Of a DNA stretch of 7,171 nucleotides, positions 1 to 6,579 are shown one piece after another (the stretch's first letter is position 1; every line of letters begins with the position of its first letter). The stretch is from an uncultured Clostridium sp. (GTDB taxonomy: Bacteria; Bacillota; Clostridia; TANB77; CAG-508). The stretch covers positions 1 to 7,171 of the forward strand of contig USQA01000061.1 of NCBI GenBank assembly GCA_900556695.1. The letters run 5' to 3'. The translations under genes were made by a program, and so were the position numbers. A model generated the notes under the pieces. That model was given only the letters and a program-made list of their open reading frames with translations. It had not been told where the DNA came from and ran no database searches.

Positions 1-55
1 GTTCCACTTAGTGCTTCATTTATTGTTGGCGGTGCTGTATCTATATTTGTTACAC
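1..55 (-). repeat. 55-bp exact direct repeat, left copy
   Basis: Identical to 598-652 over 55 bases. The copies are 597 bp apart, exactly 199 codons, so they lie in frame. Each encodes the linker TNIDTAPPTINEALSG that joins beta-sandwich modules. This copy sits at the window edge, so the repeat unit probably continues to the left. Confidence 0.9.
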
Positions 56-2081
56 CTCCTGTTGTTGCTGCTCCTGTTTGTCCTTCACTATCTACTAGCA
101 CTGCATATACTGTTTTATTAGTACTTACTGTGATTCCTGTACTTGCATTTGCCCATCCTAATGCTGTTGATTTACTTGCTTCTAATGGATTACTGTCTAC
201 AATTTTTAATGTATAACTTGATGTCATATCTTTTAATGCTGCTGTTACTTTTACACTTCCACTTGTCCATCCACTTGGATTATATGTAAATTTTACATTT
301 GCTGACGTTAAGTCTGTTACTTTTTCTGTATTTACATTTATTGTACTTGATCTTGTTTCTCTTCCTACTGCATCATATACTACTGCATAAGCATTATATG
401 TCTTTCCTTGTGTTAATCCTGTAAATGTATGTACTCTTGTTGTTTTTGATGTTGTTTCTGATGTTGTTTCTGTATAATTATCTGTTGCTTCCGTATAACT
501 TGAGTCTGTTGATAGTTTGTAATACCACTTTATAGTTTTTACTCCCGATTGTGAATCTGATACTGACATACTTAATGTAATACTATTTGTTGTTCCTGTT
601 CCACTTAGTGCTTCATTTATTGTTGGCGGTGCTGTATCTATATTTGTTACACTTAATGATCCCGTTCCTCCTATGTTTGTTCCATCTGTATATAGATATG
701 TTATTGTACAATTACTACTTACTATGAATTCTCCTGTATATTGTGTACTATCTTTTGTTGGTTTTGTTCCATCTATTGTATATCTTGTTGTAAATCCACT
801 CTTCGTTGGTAATGTTACTTTTACATTTCCATTTGTCCATGTTGTTGGACTATATGTTCCTCCTGTTGCTGTTTCTACTGTTCCTGTTCCTTTACTTACA
901 CTTTCTTGTCTTACGTTTCCCGCATTATCTTTTGCTTCTACTTTTATTGTGTAATTTGTTGTTTGTTGTAATTTATCCCATGTGTATTCTCCTTTATTTT
1001 GATAAGCTGTCCATGTACTTCCATTATCTAAGCTAAATCTGTATCCTGCTATTCCACTTGAACCACTTCCATTTGCTGCTGCCGCATCTGTTACATTTTT
1101 TGCTATTACTGTTATACTCTTTGTTGTGCTTGTTGCTGTTGGTGTAAATTCATTTGGTGCTAGCTTATCTATGTTTGTTATATCTGTTTCATATACTTTT
1201 CCTGAATTATATCCATCTGATAATCTAGCATAAACCTTTCCATTCTTTTCAACTATTTGATATGCAATATTTTTCCAGTTTTCTTTATCTTGGCTTGTTT
1301 GTATTGTATATCCTGTCATTTTCGTTTGTGCTGTTACTGTTACATTTCCATTTGTCCAACTTTCAGGTGTTTTTATAAATTTTGTATTTTCATCTGTTAA
1401 TTCTGGTAATTTAACCATATCAACATCAATTATATACGGCGCACTTTGTTTATCATCTTTTTTTGCTATTACTTGTATAGTATATTTTTTATCTATATCT
1501 AATCCTGTAAAAGTATATGTATTACCTAATTGATCAGATTTCAATTCATATTCTCCGCTTCCTCTCTCTTTTATCCAATATTGAATAGTTCCACCTTTAT
1601 TTCTTCTTGTTACAACATTTAAAGTTAATGTATCATATGTATTGCTATATGTATGCCATATAACTCTAGGTCCCAATTTTCCTTTTTTTCCAAGATATTC
1701 TATTTTTATACCTTCATTGTCTAATTTTATCTCAAATACATATTTATCATTTACTACCACTTCTTTTACATTTTTTTTCACACTTTCTTCTATTTCATCT
1801 TCTTCATCATTTTCAGTTACTTTCCACTCATCTAGCTTTTCTACTTTGTTCATATATTTATCAAGATTCAATTTTCCATTGTTTTGTATATTAAAAGAAG
1901 TTGACTCCACTTGCAGCTTTGACTCTATTGACTTTATCTCTGCATTTTCTTTATTGCTGTTAACGTTATCTATAATCCCATTTTTATTTACCACATATGA
2001 TATTGATATAGATGACAAAATTAATAAAACTATAATTGTAACTACTAATGCAATAATAGTTATCCCTTTGTTATTTTTCAT
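1..2081 (-). CDS. Pilin-like, Thr-rich repeat surface protein (3' end outside window)
   Basis: 693 codons are visible and the frame is still open at the left edge, so the C-terminus is missing. The ATG at 2081 follows AAAGGAAG (2092-2099) by 10 nt. Residues 1-30 form a type IV pilin-like leader: short basic MKNNKG, then ITIIALVVTIIVLLIL. Cleavage would fall after Gly6, but the usual Glu at mature position 5 is Ala11. Residues 40-135 are charged, with an acidic stretch near 90-100. The rest is built of beta-sandwich-like modules: fibronectin III-like segments near 150-222 and 482-585, a segment around YTIDGTKPT (near 433-442) resembling the chitobiase C-terminal/Fn3-associated family, and three WTNGN/WTSGS-V-VT modules (near 242, 414, 604). 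Likely role, by inference: an extracellular or pseudopilus-linked adhesin or scaffold. Codons are strongly A-ended (ACA, GTA, GCA). No frame breaks are seen and no CGG codon is used. Domain names come from reading motifs, so the exact families are uncertain. Confidence 0.75.
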   Translation of the reverse strand, partial: MKNNKGITIIALVVTIIVLLILSSISISYVVNKNGIIDNVNSNKENAEIKSIESKLQVESTSFNIQNNGKLNLDKYMNKVEKLDEWKVTENDEEDEIEESVKKNVKEVVVNDKYVFEIKLDNEGIKIEYLGKKGKLGPRVIWHTYSNTYDTLTLNVVTRRNKGGTIQYWIKERGSGEYELKSDQLGNTYTFTGLDIDKKYTIQVIAKKDDKQSAPYIIDVDMVKLPELTDENTKFIKTPESWTNGNVTVTAQTKMTGYTIQTSQDKENWKNIAYQIVEKNGKVYARLSDGYNSGKVYETDITNIDKLAPNEFTPTATSTTKSITVIAKNVTDAAAANGSGSSGIAGYRFSLDNGSTWTAYQNKGEYTWDKLQQTTNYTIKVEAKDNAGNVRQESVSKGTGTVETATGGTYSPTTWTNGNVKVTLPTKSGFTTRYTIDGTKPTKDSTQYTGEFIVSSNCTITYLYTDGTNIGGTGSLSVTNIDTAPPTINEALSGTGTTNSITLSMSVSDSQSGVKTIKWYYKLSTDSSYTEATDNYTETTSETTSKTTRVHTFTGLTQGKTYNAYAVVYDAVGRETRSSTINVNTEKVTDLTSANVKFTYNPSGWTSGSVKVTAALKDMTSSYTLKIVDSNPLEASKSTALGWANASTGITVSTNKTVYAVLVDSEGQTGAATTGGVTNIDTAPPTINEALSG
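598..652 (-). repeat. 55-bp exact direct repeat, right copy
   Basis: Second copy of the 1-55 repeat, in the same frame of the surface protein gene. The flanking sequence diverges at once, so identity is limited to the inter-module linker. This suggests recent copying or gene conversion between modules. Confidence 0.9.
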
Positions 2082-2121
2082 ATATTATTTTCTTCCTTTA
2101 CATCTCATATTATACACACAA

Positions 2122-2150
2122 ATTATATCATTCGGCACTGTATTTATCAA
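2122..2150 (-). promoter_or_regulatory. Sigma-A type promoter for the surface protein gene
   Basis: On the minus strand, TTGATA (-35, 2145-2150) and TATAAT (-10, 2122-2127) are separated by 17 nt, with TGA just before the -10 box (extended -10). The start codon is about 40 nt downstream. A second TATAAT lies at about 2107-2112 but has no good -35. Confidence 0.7.
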
Positions 2151-2187
2151 TAATTATATCTTTACATTTTTATTACAGAATTAAAGT

Positions 2188-2215
2188 TTGATTTTTATGT
2201 AATCTGTGTTATAAT
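2188..2215 (+). promoter_or_regulatory. Sigma-A type extended -10 promoter for the small plus-strand gene
   Basis: TTGATT (-35, 2188-2193) and TATAAT (-10, 2210-2215) have a 16-nt spacer, and TGT precedes the -10 to give the extended TGnTATAAT form. The predicted 5' leader is about 45 nt. It is divergent from the surface-protein promoter, with 37 nt between the two -35 boxes. Confidence 0.72.
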
Positions 2216-2252
2216 AGCATTATATGTCGCATTAAAAATTTCTTTGTTTATT

Positions 2253-2259
2253 GAGGAGG
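2253..2259 (+). promoter_or_regulatory. Strong RBS that sets the start of the small plus-strand gene
   Basis: GAGGAGG lies 6 nt before the ATG at 2266. An in-frame TTG at 2251 overlaps this Shine-Dalgarno and would encode it, so the ATG is the real start. Confidence 0.88.
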
Positions 2260-2265
2260 TTTAAA

Positions 2266-2682
2266 ATGAATGTTAACGAAGTAAAAAAGGCACAAAAAAT
2301 TATACGGTCTGCTAAAATTGATTTAGCAATGATTGTAAAAAAACATCTTGAATCCGGAAATCCTTTAATGGTAAACAATTTAAAGCCATTTGATGTTTCC
2401 ATAACAGATTTATTCGCAGATCAAAGGGTTCCTGTGCAAATTTTCTTTAAAGACTGCGAAACTAGTTTACAAATCCAAGTTGATTTAATTTGTAGACTTC
2501 CATCTGATTGTATTTATATTATATCTTGCGAAGAGCTCGGTATATATAATTACTATCCCGGTACAAATAATGATATTTCGGCACAGGGAAAAGCAGATAT
2601 CTGTTACTACACAATCGGAAATGGTGATTTGGATCCGCAACCTAATTTGGTTGAAATTGAATTTCGTAATTACAATCGTTAA
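2266..2682 (+). CDS. Hypothetical 138-residue protein
   Basis: I do not recognise this protein. It has its own extended -10 promoter, a strong RBS and a terminator just downstream, so it is very likely expressed as a single-gene unit. Residues 1-32 look helical and basic (KKAQKIIRSAKIDLAMIVKKHL). The rest looks like an alternating beta-rich fold (VPVQIFF, SLQIQVDLICRL, CIYIISCEELGIYNYY). There are five Cys (64, 76, 82, 88, 113), no signal peptide and no membrane segment, which suggests a small cytoplasmic protein. Codon use looks less A-ended than in its neighbours (TCC, TGC, CTC, CCC, CCG, and CGG at codon 14), which may hint at separate ancestry. It converges on the dcw operon and diverges from the surface-protein gene. 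No function can be assigned from sequence alone. Confidence 0.82.
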   Translation: MNVNEVKKAQKIIRSAKIDLAMIVKKHLESGNPLMVNNLKPFDVSITDLFADQRVPVQIFFKDCETSLQIQVDLICRLPSDCIYIISCEELGIYNYYPGTNNDISAQGKADICYYTIGNGDLDPQPNLVEIEFRNYNR

Positions 2683-2684
2683 CA

Positions 2685-2709
2685 AATAAGATATTATAAA
2701 TATCTTATT
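2685..2709 (+). terminator. AT-rich hairpin just after the small gene
   Basis: AATAAGATAT (2685-2694) pairs perfectly with ATATCTTATT (2700-2709) around a 5-nt loop, 2 nt after the stop codon. No U-tract follows directly. It may stabilise the 3' end or help the stronger hairpin downstream. Confidence 0.5.
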
Positions 2710-2714
2710 CAGAC

Positions 2715-2748
2715 AAAAAGTCAACTTGTATTGCCAAGTTGACTTTTT
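2715..2748. terminator. Bidirectional intrinsic terminator shared by convergent genes
   Basis: A 14-bp perfect stem, AAAAAGTCAACTTG (2715-2728) with CAAGTTGACTTTTT (2735-2748), has a 6-nt loop. The A5/T5 ends give a U-run on either strand. It ends the small plus-strand gene and, 9 nt after the spoVD stop, the dcw operon on the minus strand. Confidence 0.9.
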
Positions 2749-2757
2749 CTTTTAATA

Positions 2758-4754
2758 TTAATATTTAATATATATTTTACTTGCAGAATTCACTGTAATT
2801 CCAGCTTTGGGAATTTGTTCTTTTATAATTATATTGTCTTTATCTAATTCCTCTGAATCATTTTCTATAACCATTTCTAGAGAATTATCCTTTAATATTT
2901 TTTGAGCCTCACTAATTGTTTTTTCTGTTATATCTGGCACTTGTACTTGCTCTATTTGTTCAACTTCATCTGTATTTCCTTGTGTTACTTCTAAATATGG
3001 CAATATCTCACTAAATACTTGCCCTCCTACTGGTGCTGCTACCCCTCCTCCTTGGTGTCCACCTTCTCCTGTTGGATTATAAAGTGTTACCAAAACTACA
3101 ACTTGTGGATTATCAATAGGAGCAACTCCACAAAAAGATGTTACATATTTATTAGTATTAACTCCATCTTCAGATGTACCTGTTTTTCCCCCTATTCTAT
3201 ACCCCGCTACTTTTGCATTTTTTCCGAGTTCCTTCAGATACAACAGATTCCATCATACTTAATACTTTTTCTGAAGTTTCTTTAGATATTACTGTTCCAT
3301 TATATTTTGCAGGAATATCTGTAACTTCTTTTGTTTCACTGTTAATAATTTGTTTTACCACTCTAGGTACAACACTATTCCCTCCGTTAGCAATTGCTGA
3401 TACTGCTGTTGCTAGTTGTATTGGTGTTATTTCAAATCTTTGCCCAAAACTAATCGTAGCTAATTCAACAGGTCCGTGCTTTATTTTCAGCTAAAAATAT
3501 GCTATTTGCTTCACCTGGCAAATCTATTTGCGTTTTGTCCAATAATCTAAATTTATTTAAATAACTATAATATTTTTGAACTCCTAGTTTTTGACCTAAT
3601 CCTATAAATACTGGGTTACACGAATTCATTAGTCCTTGTCTTAAGCTTTCTGATCCATGTGGTCTATAATATCTCCAACATTTAATTCTAACACCTGCGA
3701 CTTCAATTCCTCCTGTACATGCAAATTCGCCTTCTTTATCTATGTCTGTTACAATTCCTTCTTCTATTGCTGAAGAGGCTGTTATTAATTTAAAAACAGA
3801 ACCTGGCTCATATGTATCTGCAATTGCTTTATTTCTCCATACAGCTTGCAAATTTTTTGTTTTTTCTGATTGATCCATTGATTGCCATATTTCTTTTAAT
3901 TCATCTGTATAAGGTTCATATGGATTATTTAAATCATATGATGGATATGTTGCCATAGCCAATACATCTCCATTTTGTGGGTTCATTACCACAATATTTC
4001 CTCCATCTGTACATTTATTATCAATACATACTTCTTGTAAATACTTTTCTACAATTGATTGTATTGTTAAGTCTATTGTCAAAACAAGATCATTTCCATC
4101 AACAGCAGCAACATAATTCTCACCTTCATGTCCTATTTCTCCACCTTTAGCATCTGTATGCCTTTGGATAGCTCCTTGCTTTCCTTTTAATTCTGTGTCA
4201 TATTTAGCTTCTATTCCATCTAATCCTTGATTATCACTTCCACAAAAGCCTATAATTTGTGCAGCTAACTTACTATGTGGATAATACCTTTTAGTATCTT
4301 CATCTATATTAATTCCTGTGGTTATATTATTTTCTTGCATCCACAATCTTAGTTGATCTGTTTTTTCTCTATCTACCTTTTTTACAATAGTTTCTATTGA
4401 GCTTCGTTTACTCACTTTTTTTAGAATTTTCTCATAATCTAATTCAAATAATTCTGATAATTTTTTAGCTACTTTTTCTTTATCTTTTTTATCAATATTA
4501 CCTGGATTTACCGTAACTGTTTCAACAGTACTACTTACTGCTAAAACTTCTTTTCCACTACTATCATATATTGTTCCTCTTTTAGGATTAATTGCCCTAT
4601 CTAATGTTTGTTGTTGATATGCAAGCTCCGATAATTCTCCTCCTTGAACAAATTGTATAAATCCTATTCTACCAATAAGACAAATAACAATAATAAAACA
4701 TATAAATAATGTATTTCTCATTTTTCTTTTACTTGAAAGTTTTGTAACAGCCAT
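2758..4754 (-). CDS. spoVD: SpoVD/FtsI-type class B penicillin-binding protein with two +1 frame changes
   Basis: This is a peptidoglycan DD-transpeptidase that cross-links septal or spore-cortex wall, anchored by one N-terminal membrane segment (about residues 14-35). With two single extra bases removed (one in 3476-3479, one at 3226) it is 664 residues, normal for the family. Motifs in order: RGTIYD near 59-64, catalytic S319-V-F-K322, S378-C-N380, GPVELATISFGQ (427-438), EGTGKNA (507-513), K523-T-G525, and one PASTA domain (605-664). The single PASTA domain favours SpoVD over other class B PBPs, but a vegetative FtsI role is possible because it is the only PBP here. The ATG at 4754 follows AGGAGGA by 6 nt. 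Unshifted translation would stop after 429 residues, without KTG or PASTA. Conservation on both sides of each break argues against decay. It is last in the operon; the expected murF and mraY do not follow. Confidence 0.9.
3226..3226 (-). other. +1 frame change in spoVD at ACT-C-GGA
   Basis: The coding strand reads GAA GGA ACT C GGA AAA AAT GCA. Dropping one base before GGA restores EGTGKNA, a conserved motif upstream of KTG. Left unshifted, the frame reads CGG AAA and meets TAG nine codons later. The extra base could formally be a neighbour, but C at 3226 is the simplest choice. It is one of three identical C-before-GGA sites in this operon. Confidence 0.85.
3476..3479 (-). other. +1 frame change in spoVD at GCA-C-GGA
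   Basis: The coding strand reads GAA AAT AAA GCA C GGA CCT GTT GAA. Dropping one base restores GPVELATISFGQ, conserved in class B PBPs. Unshifted, it reads CGG ACC TGT TGA and stops at residue 429. The extra base is within these four positions. If it is the C at 3476, the site matches the other two. Confidence 0.83.
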
Positions 4755-4756
4755 AA

Positions 4757-4791
4757 AAAATCCTCCTAATTTATTCTATTAGGAAGATTTT
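4757..4791 (-). promoter_or_regulatory. 14-bp hairpin that covers the spoVD Shine-Dalgarno
   Basis: In minus-strand RNA, AAAATCTTCCTAAT (4778-4791) pairs with ATTAGGAGGATTTT (4757-4770), with one U-G wobble and a 7-nt loop. The 3' arm contains the whole spoVD Shine-Dalgarno AGGAGGA (4761-4767), and the stem runs into a U6 tract just before the ATG. It could sequester the RBS, couple spoVD translation to ftsL, or act as a weak terminator or attenuator. The choice among these is inference. Confidence 0.65.
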
Positions 4792-4802
4792 CTATTATTC
4801 TT

Positions 4803-5300
4803 CTATTTATTAAATAATTTATTTGTTAACTTTTGAAACCAATTTTCATTACTATTTTTAACAATTTTTTCTGAAGCTGGTTCAACATAATCTTTTTTAG
4901 GCAAATTAATATAAACTGTTTGCCTGTTTGTTAATTTTTGCATTCCTAGCTTTTCTTTAGCCATTTTTTCTACTGTATTTAAATTTAAATTATTTTCTAT
5001 GTTTACTTTCAATTGTTCATTTTCTTTTTGAGTAGCAGATAATTCTTTTTTTAATGATTGAATTTCTGTAAATTTTTCATTTATTTGAGAGTTTCTATAA
5101 CTTATGGTTAGCAATAATATAAATATTCCTATAACAATTAATGTTAGCTTTACTTGTCTTTCTTTTTGAGCACTAGAAAGCTTAACATCCTGTCTTGGCA
5201 CGTCTTTTACAACTCTTAAATTTCTTTTTTGTCTTTTTCTTTTGTAATCTGGTTCTAATTTTCTTGGACTTGTAGAATATTCATACATGTTTCTAGCCAT
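4803..5300 (-). CDS. ftsL: FtsL/DivIC-like divisome protein
   Basis: This is a 165-residue bitopic membrane protein of the septum-forming complex, which in Firmicutes links FtsQ/DivIB, FtsL and DivIC to the class B PBP. Residues 1-50 are a basic cytoplasmic tail, 51-68 are the single membrane span (KLTLIVIGIFILLLTISY), and about 70-105 form a Glu/Lys/Gln-rich coiled coil. The conserved juxta-coil motif VEKMAKEKLGM (110-120) is followed by TVYINLP. The ATG at 5300 has a near-perfect AAAGGAGGTGA (5308-5318) 7 nt upstream. It lies 44 nt after rsmH and 48 nt before spoVD. Position between rsmH and the PBP gene supports FtsL; sequence alone cannot exclude DivIC. Confidence 0.85.
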   Translation of the reverse strand: MARNMYEYSTSPRKLEPDYKRKRQKRNLRVVKDVPRQDVKLSSAQKERQVKLTLIVIGIFILLLTISYRNSQINEKFTEIQSLKKELSATQKENEQLKVNIENNLNLNTVEKMAKEKLGMQKLTNRQTVYINLPKKDYVEPASEKIVKNSNENWFQKLTNKLFNK

Positions 5301-5344
5301 AAGTTATTCACCTCCTTTGTATTTTTTATAATTTATTCTTAAGT

Positions 5345-6275
5345 TTATATCTTTTCAAATATTCTTAACTTAGCACTTTTGCTTCTTGGATTTTCTTCTT
5401 GCTCTATTTTTGTAGCTATTATTGGTTTTCTATTAATAATTTTTCCTAAAGATTTTGCTCCGCACACACAATATGGCAAATCGCTTGGACATGTGCATTT
5501 GCCTTTTGCATCAATATACGCATTTTTTACAGCTCTATCTTCTAAAGAATGGAATGTTATTATGCATAATCTTCCATTTTCATTTAAACATTCTATGCTA
5601 TCTTTAACAGTGTTATATAATGGTTCTATTTCATTATTAACTTCTATTCTTATTGCTTGAAATGTTTTCTTAGCTGGATGCCCATTATTTTGTTTTGACT
5701 TTGGTATAGAATCTTCTATAATATCAACTAATTGCTTAGTAGTTTCTATGGTTTTATTTTTTCTATACTCACAAATATTCTTAGCAATTCTTCTTGAAAA
5801 TCTTTCTTCACCATATTCATATATAATATTTGCAAGTTTATCTTCTTCATATGTATTTAAAACAATTTTTGCAGTTAATCCTTGAGATTTGTCCATTCTC
5901 ATGTCCAATTCATTTTCACCTAAATAACTAAATCCTCTATTTCTTTCATCTAATTGATATGATGACACTCCTAAGTCTAGTAAAATCCCATCTACTTTTT
6001 CTATATTTAAGTCTTTTAATATATTTTTTATATTATCGTGATTATCATGAATAAATATAACATTATCAAATTGTTTTAGTCTTGATTTTGCTGCATTTAA
6101 AGCTTCTTCATCTCTGTCTATTCCTATTAAACGTCCTTTTGAAGATAATCTTTTTGCAATTTCTATACTATGTCCAGCTCCTCCGCATTGTACCATCTAC
6201 ATATATACCATCTGGATTTATATTTAAACCATCAATGCATTCTTGTAACATTACTGGATTATGTTTAAATTCCAA
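5345..6275 (-). CDS. rsmH: 16S rRNA (cytosine(1402)-N4)-methyltransferase RsmH, with one +1 frame change
   Basis: RsmH (MraW) uses SAM to N4-methylate C1402 of 16S rRNA in the decoding centre. The corrected protein is 309 residues, a normal length. Seen in order: EFKHNPVMLQECI at the start, SAM loop VDGTM-GGAGHS (26-36), GIDRD (51-55), LLDLGVSS (98-105), DMRMD (124-128), PAKKTFQAIRIEVNNE (200-215), FHSLEDR (241-247), two CxC pairs (Cys260/262 and 269/271), and C-terminal NPRSKSAKLR. One extra base at 6185 breaks the frame inside the SAM motif. Unshifted translation would give only about 35 residues ending at TAG. An in-frame ATG lies within the broken motif, but a start there would lose the N-terminal motif. 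The true start is TTG at 6275, placed by the family N-terminus and the RBS at 6281-6286. It is in the dcw operon between mraZ and ftsL. Confidence 0.93.
6185..6185 (-). other. +1 frame change in rsmH at ATG-C-GGA
   Basis: The coding strand reads GAT GGT ACA ATG C GGA GGA GCT GGA CAT. Removing the C restores the SAM-binding motif DGTMGGAGH with no gap, so this is a net +1 rather than a -2. Unshifted, it reads CGG AGG AGC TGG ACA TAG. Same C-before-GGA pattern as the two spoVD sites. Confidence 0.88.
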
Positions 6276-6280
6276 TTTAA

Positions 6281-6286
6281 CACCTC
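6281..6286 (-). promoter_or_regulatory. RBS that fixes the TTG start of rsmH
   Basis: GAGGTG lies 5 nt before the TTG at 6273-6275. The TTG gives the family-typical EFKH N-terminus, and there is no better ATG upstream. Confidence 0.8.
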
Positions 6287-6324
6287 TAATATTTGATTAC
6301 ATTTACTAAAATTTATAATACATT

Positions 6325-6358
6325 TACAGCTGGCAATTTTAGAAAACTACCAGCTGTA
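6325..6358. other. Stem-loop in the mraZ-rsmH gap
   Basis: TACAGCTGG (6325-6333) and CCAGCTGTA (6350-6358) form a perfect 9-bp stem. In minus-strand RNA the inner 16 nt can extend it with A-U and G-U pairs to a small loop. There is no U-tract on either side, so it is not a standard terminator. It could be an RNA processing or stability element 38 nt before the rsmH RBS. Confidence 0.55.
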
Positions 6359-6365
6359 TTCATCT

Positions 6366-6379
6366 AAAGTATATACTTT
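6366..6379. other. 14-bp perfect palindrome
   Basis: AAAGTATATACTTT is a perfect palindrome 7 nt from the stem-loop. It could be a dimer-binding operator, but in such AT-rich DNA chance is possible. Confidence 0.35.
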
Positions 6380-6451
6380 TCTTTGGTTTTCAAATATCTT
6401 AAGTAATATTTTCTTATGTTTATTATAAAATCCTTAGTATTTTATAATTTA

Positions 6452-6557
6452 TCTTTTGTATAATTTTCATTAGTAAAATTGTCTTTTGTAATTTTATCTT
6501 TTGTAACTTTATTTTTTATCTTTTGTACAGTTATCTTTCGTATTTTTTTCTTTTGTG
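6452..6557. repeat. 15-nt tandem repeat tract downstream of mraZ
   Basis: TCTTTTGTA or close variants begin at 6452, 6467 (degenerate, TCATTAGTA), 6482, 6497, 6519, 6534 and 6549. The spacing is 15 nt except for one step of 22. On the minus strand this can be read as pentapeptides of TKDKI/TKDNF type, but the 22-nt step breaks that frame and there is no start codon, so I treat it as non-coding. The 304-nt gap 6276-6579 otherwise holds only the hairpin, the palindrome and the rsmH RBS. Confidence 0.7.
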
Positions 6558-6579
6558 TTTTTATATAAACTTTTGCAAG

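Noticed and set aside
673..1036. Plus-strand open frames with hydrophobic Leu/Val/Phe-rich translations
   Set aside because: They are the antisense of the A-ended, Thr-rich surface protein gene. They lack RBSs and their composition follows from the opposite strand.
1642..2184. 180-codon plus-strand open frame
   Set aside because: It overlaps the pilin-like leader and stem on the other strand, is Ser/Phe/Thr-rich with no domain, and has no RBS.
2251..2265. TTG start for the small plus-strand gene
   Set aside because: The TTG overlaps the GAGGAGG Shine-Dalgarno, which is placed correctly for the ATG at 2266.
2305..2307. CGG as a wholly unassigned codon
   Set aside because: One in-frame CGG (followed by T) occurs in the small plus-strand gene, and shifting there would hit a stop. 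CGG may therefore be readable, so I limit the proposal to CGG-A.
3200..3500. prfB-like Shine-Dalgarno stimulator at the frame-break sites
   Set aside because: Only the ACT-C-GGA site has an AAGGA upstream and the spacing differs from prfB. The other two sites lack one.
2758..6275. rsmH and spoVD as decaying pseudogenes
   Set aside because: All catalytic and structural motifs are intact on both sides of every break, there are no in-frame stops, and all three lesions are the same type. Relaxed selection would give mixed lesions.
6452..6557. CRISPR array
   Set aside because: The 9-nt core at 15-nt spacing has no unique spacers and repeats far shorter than CRISPR repeats.
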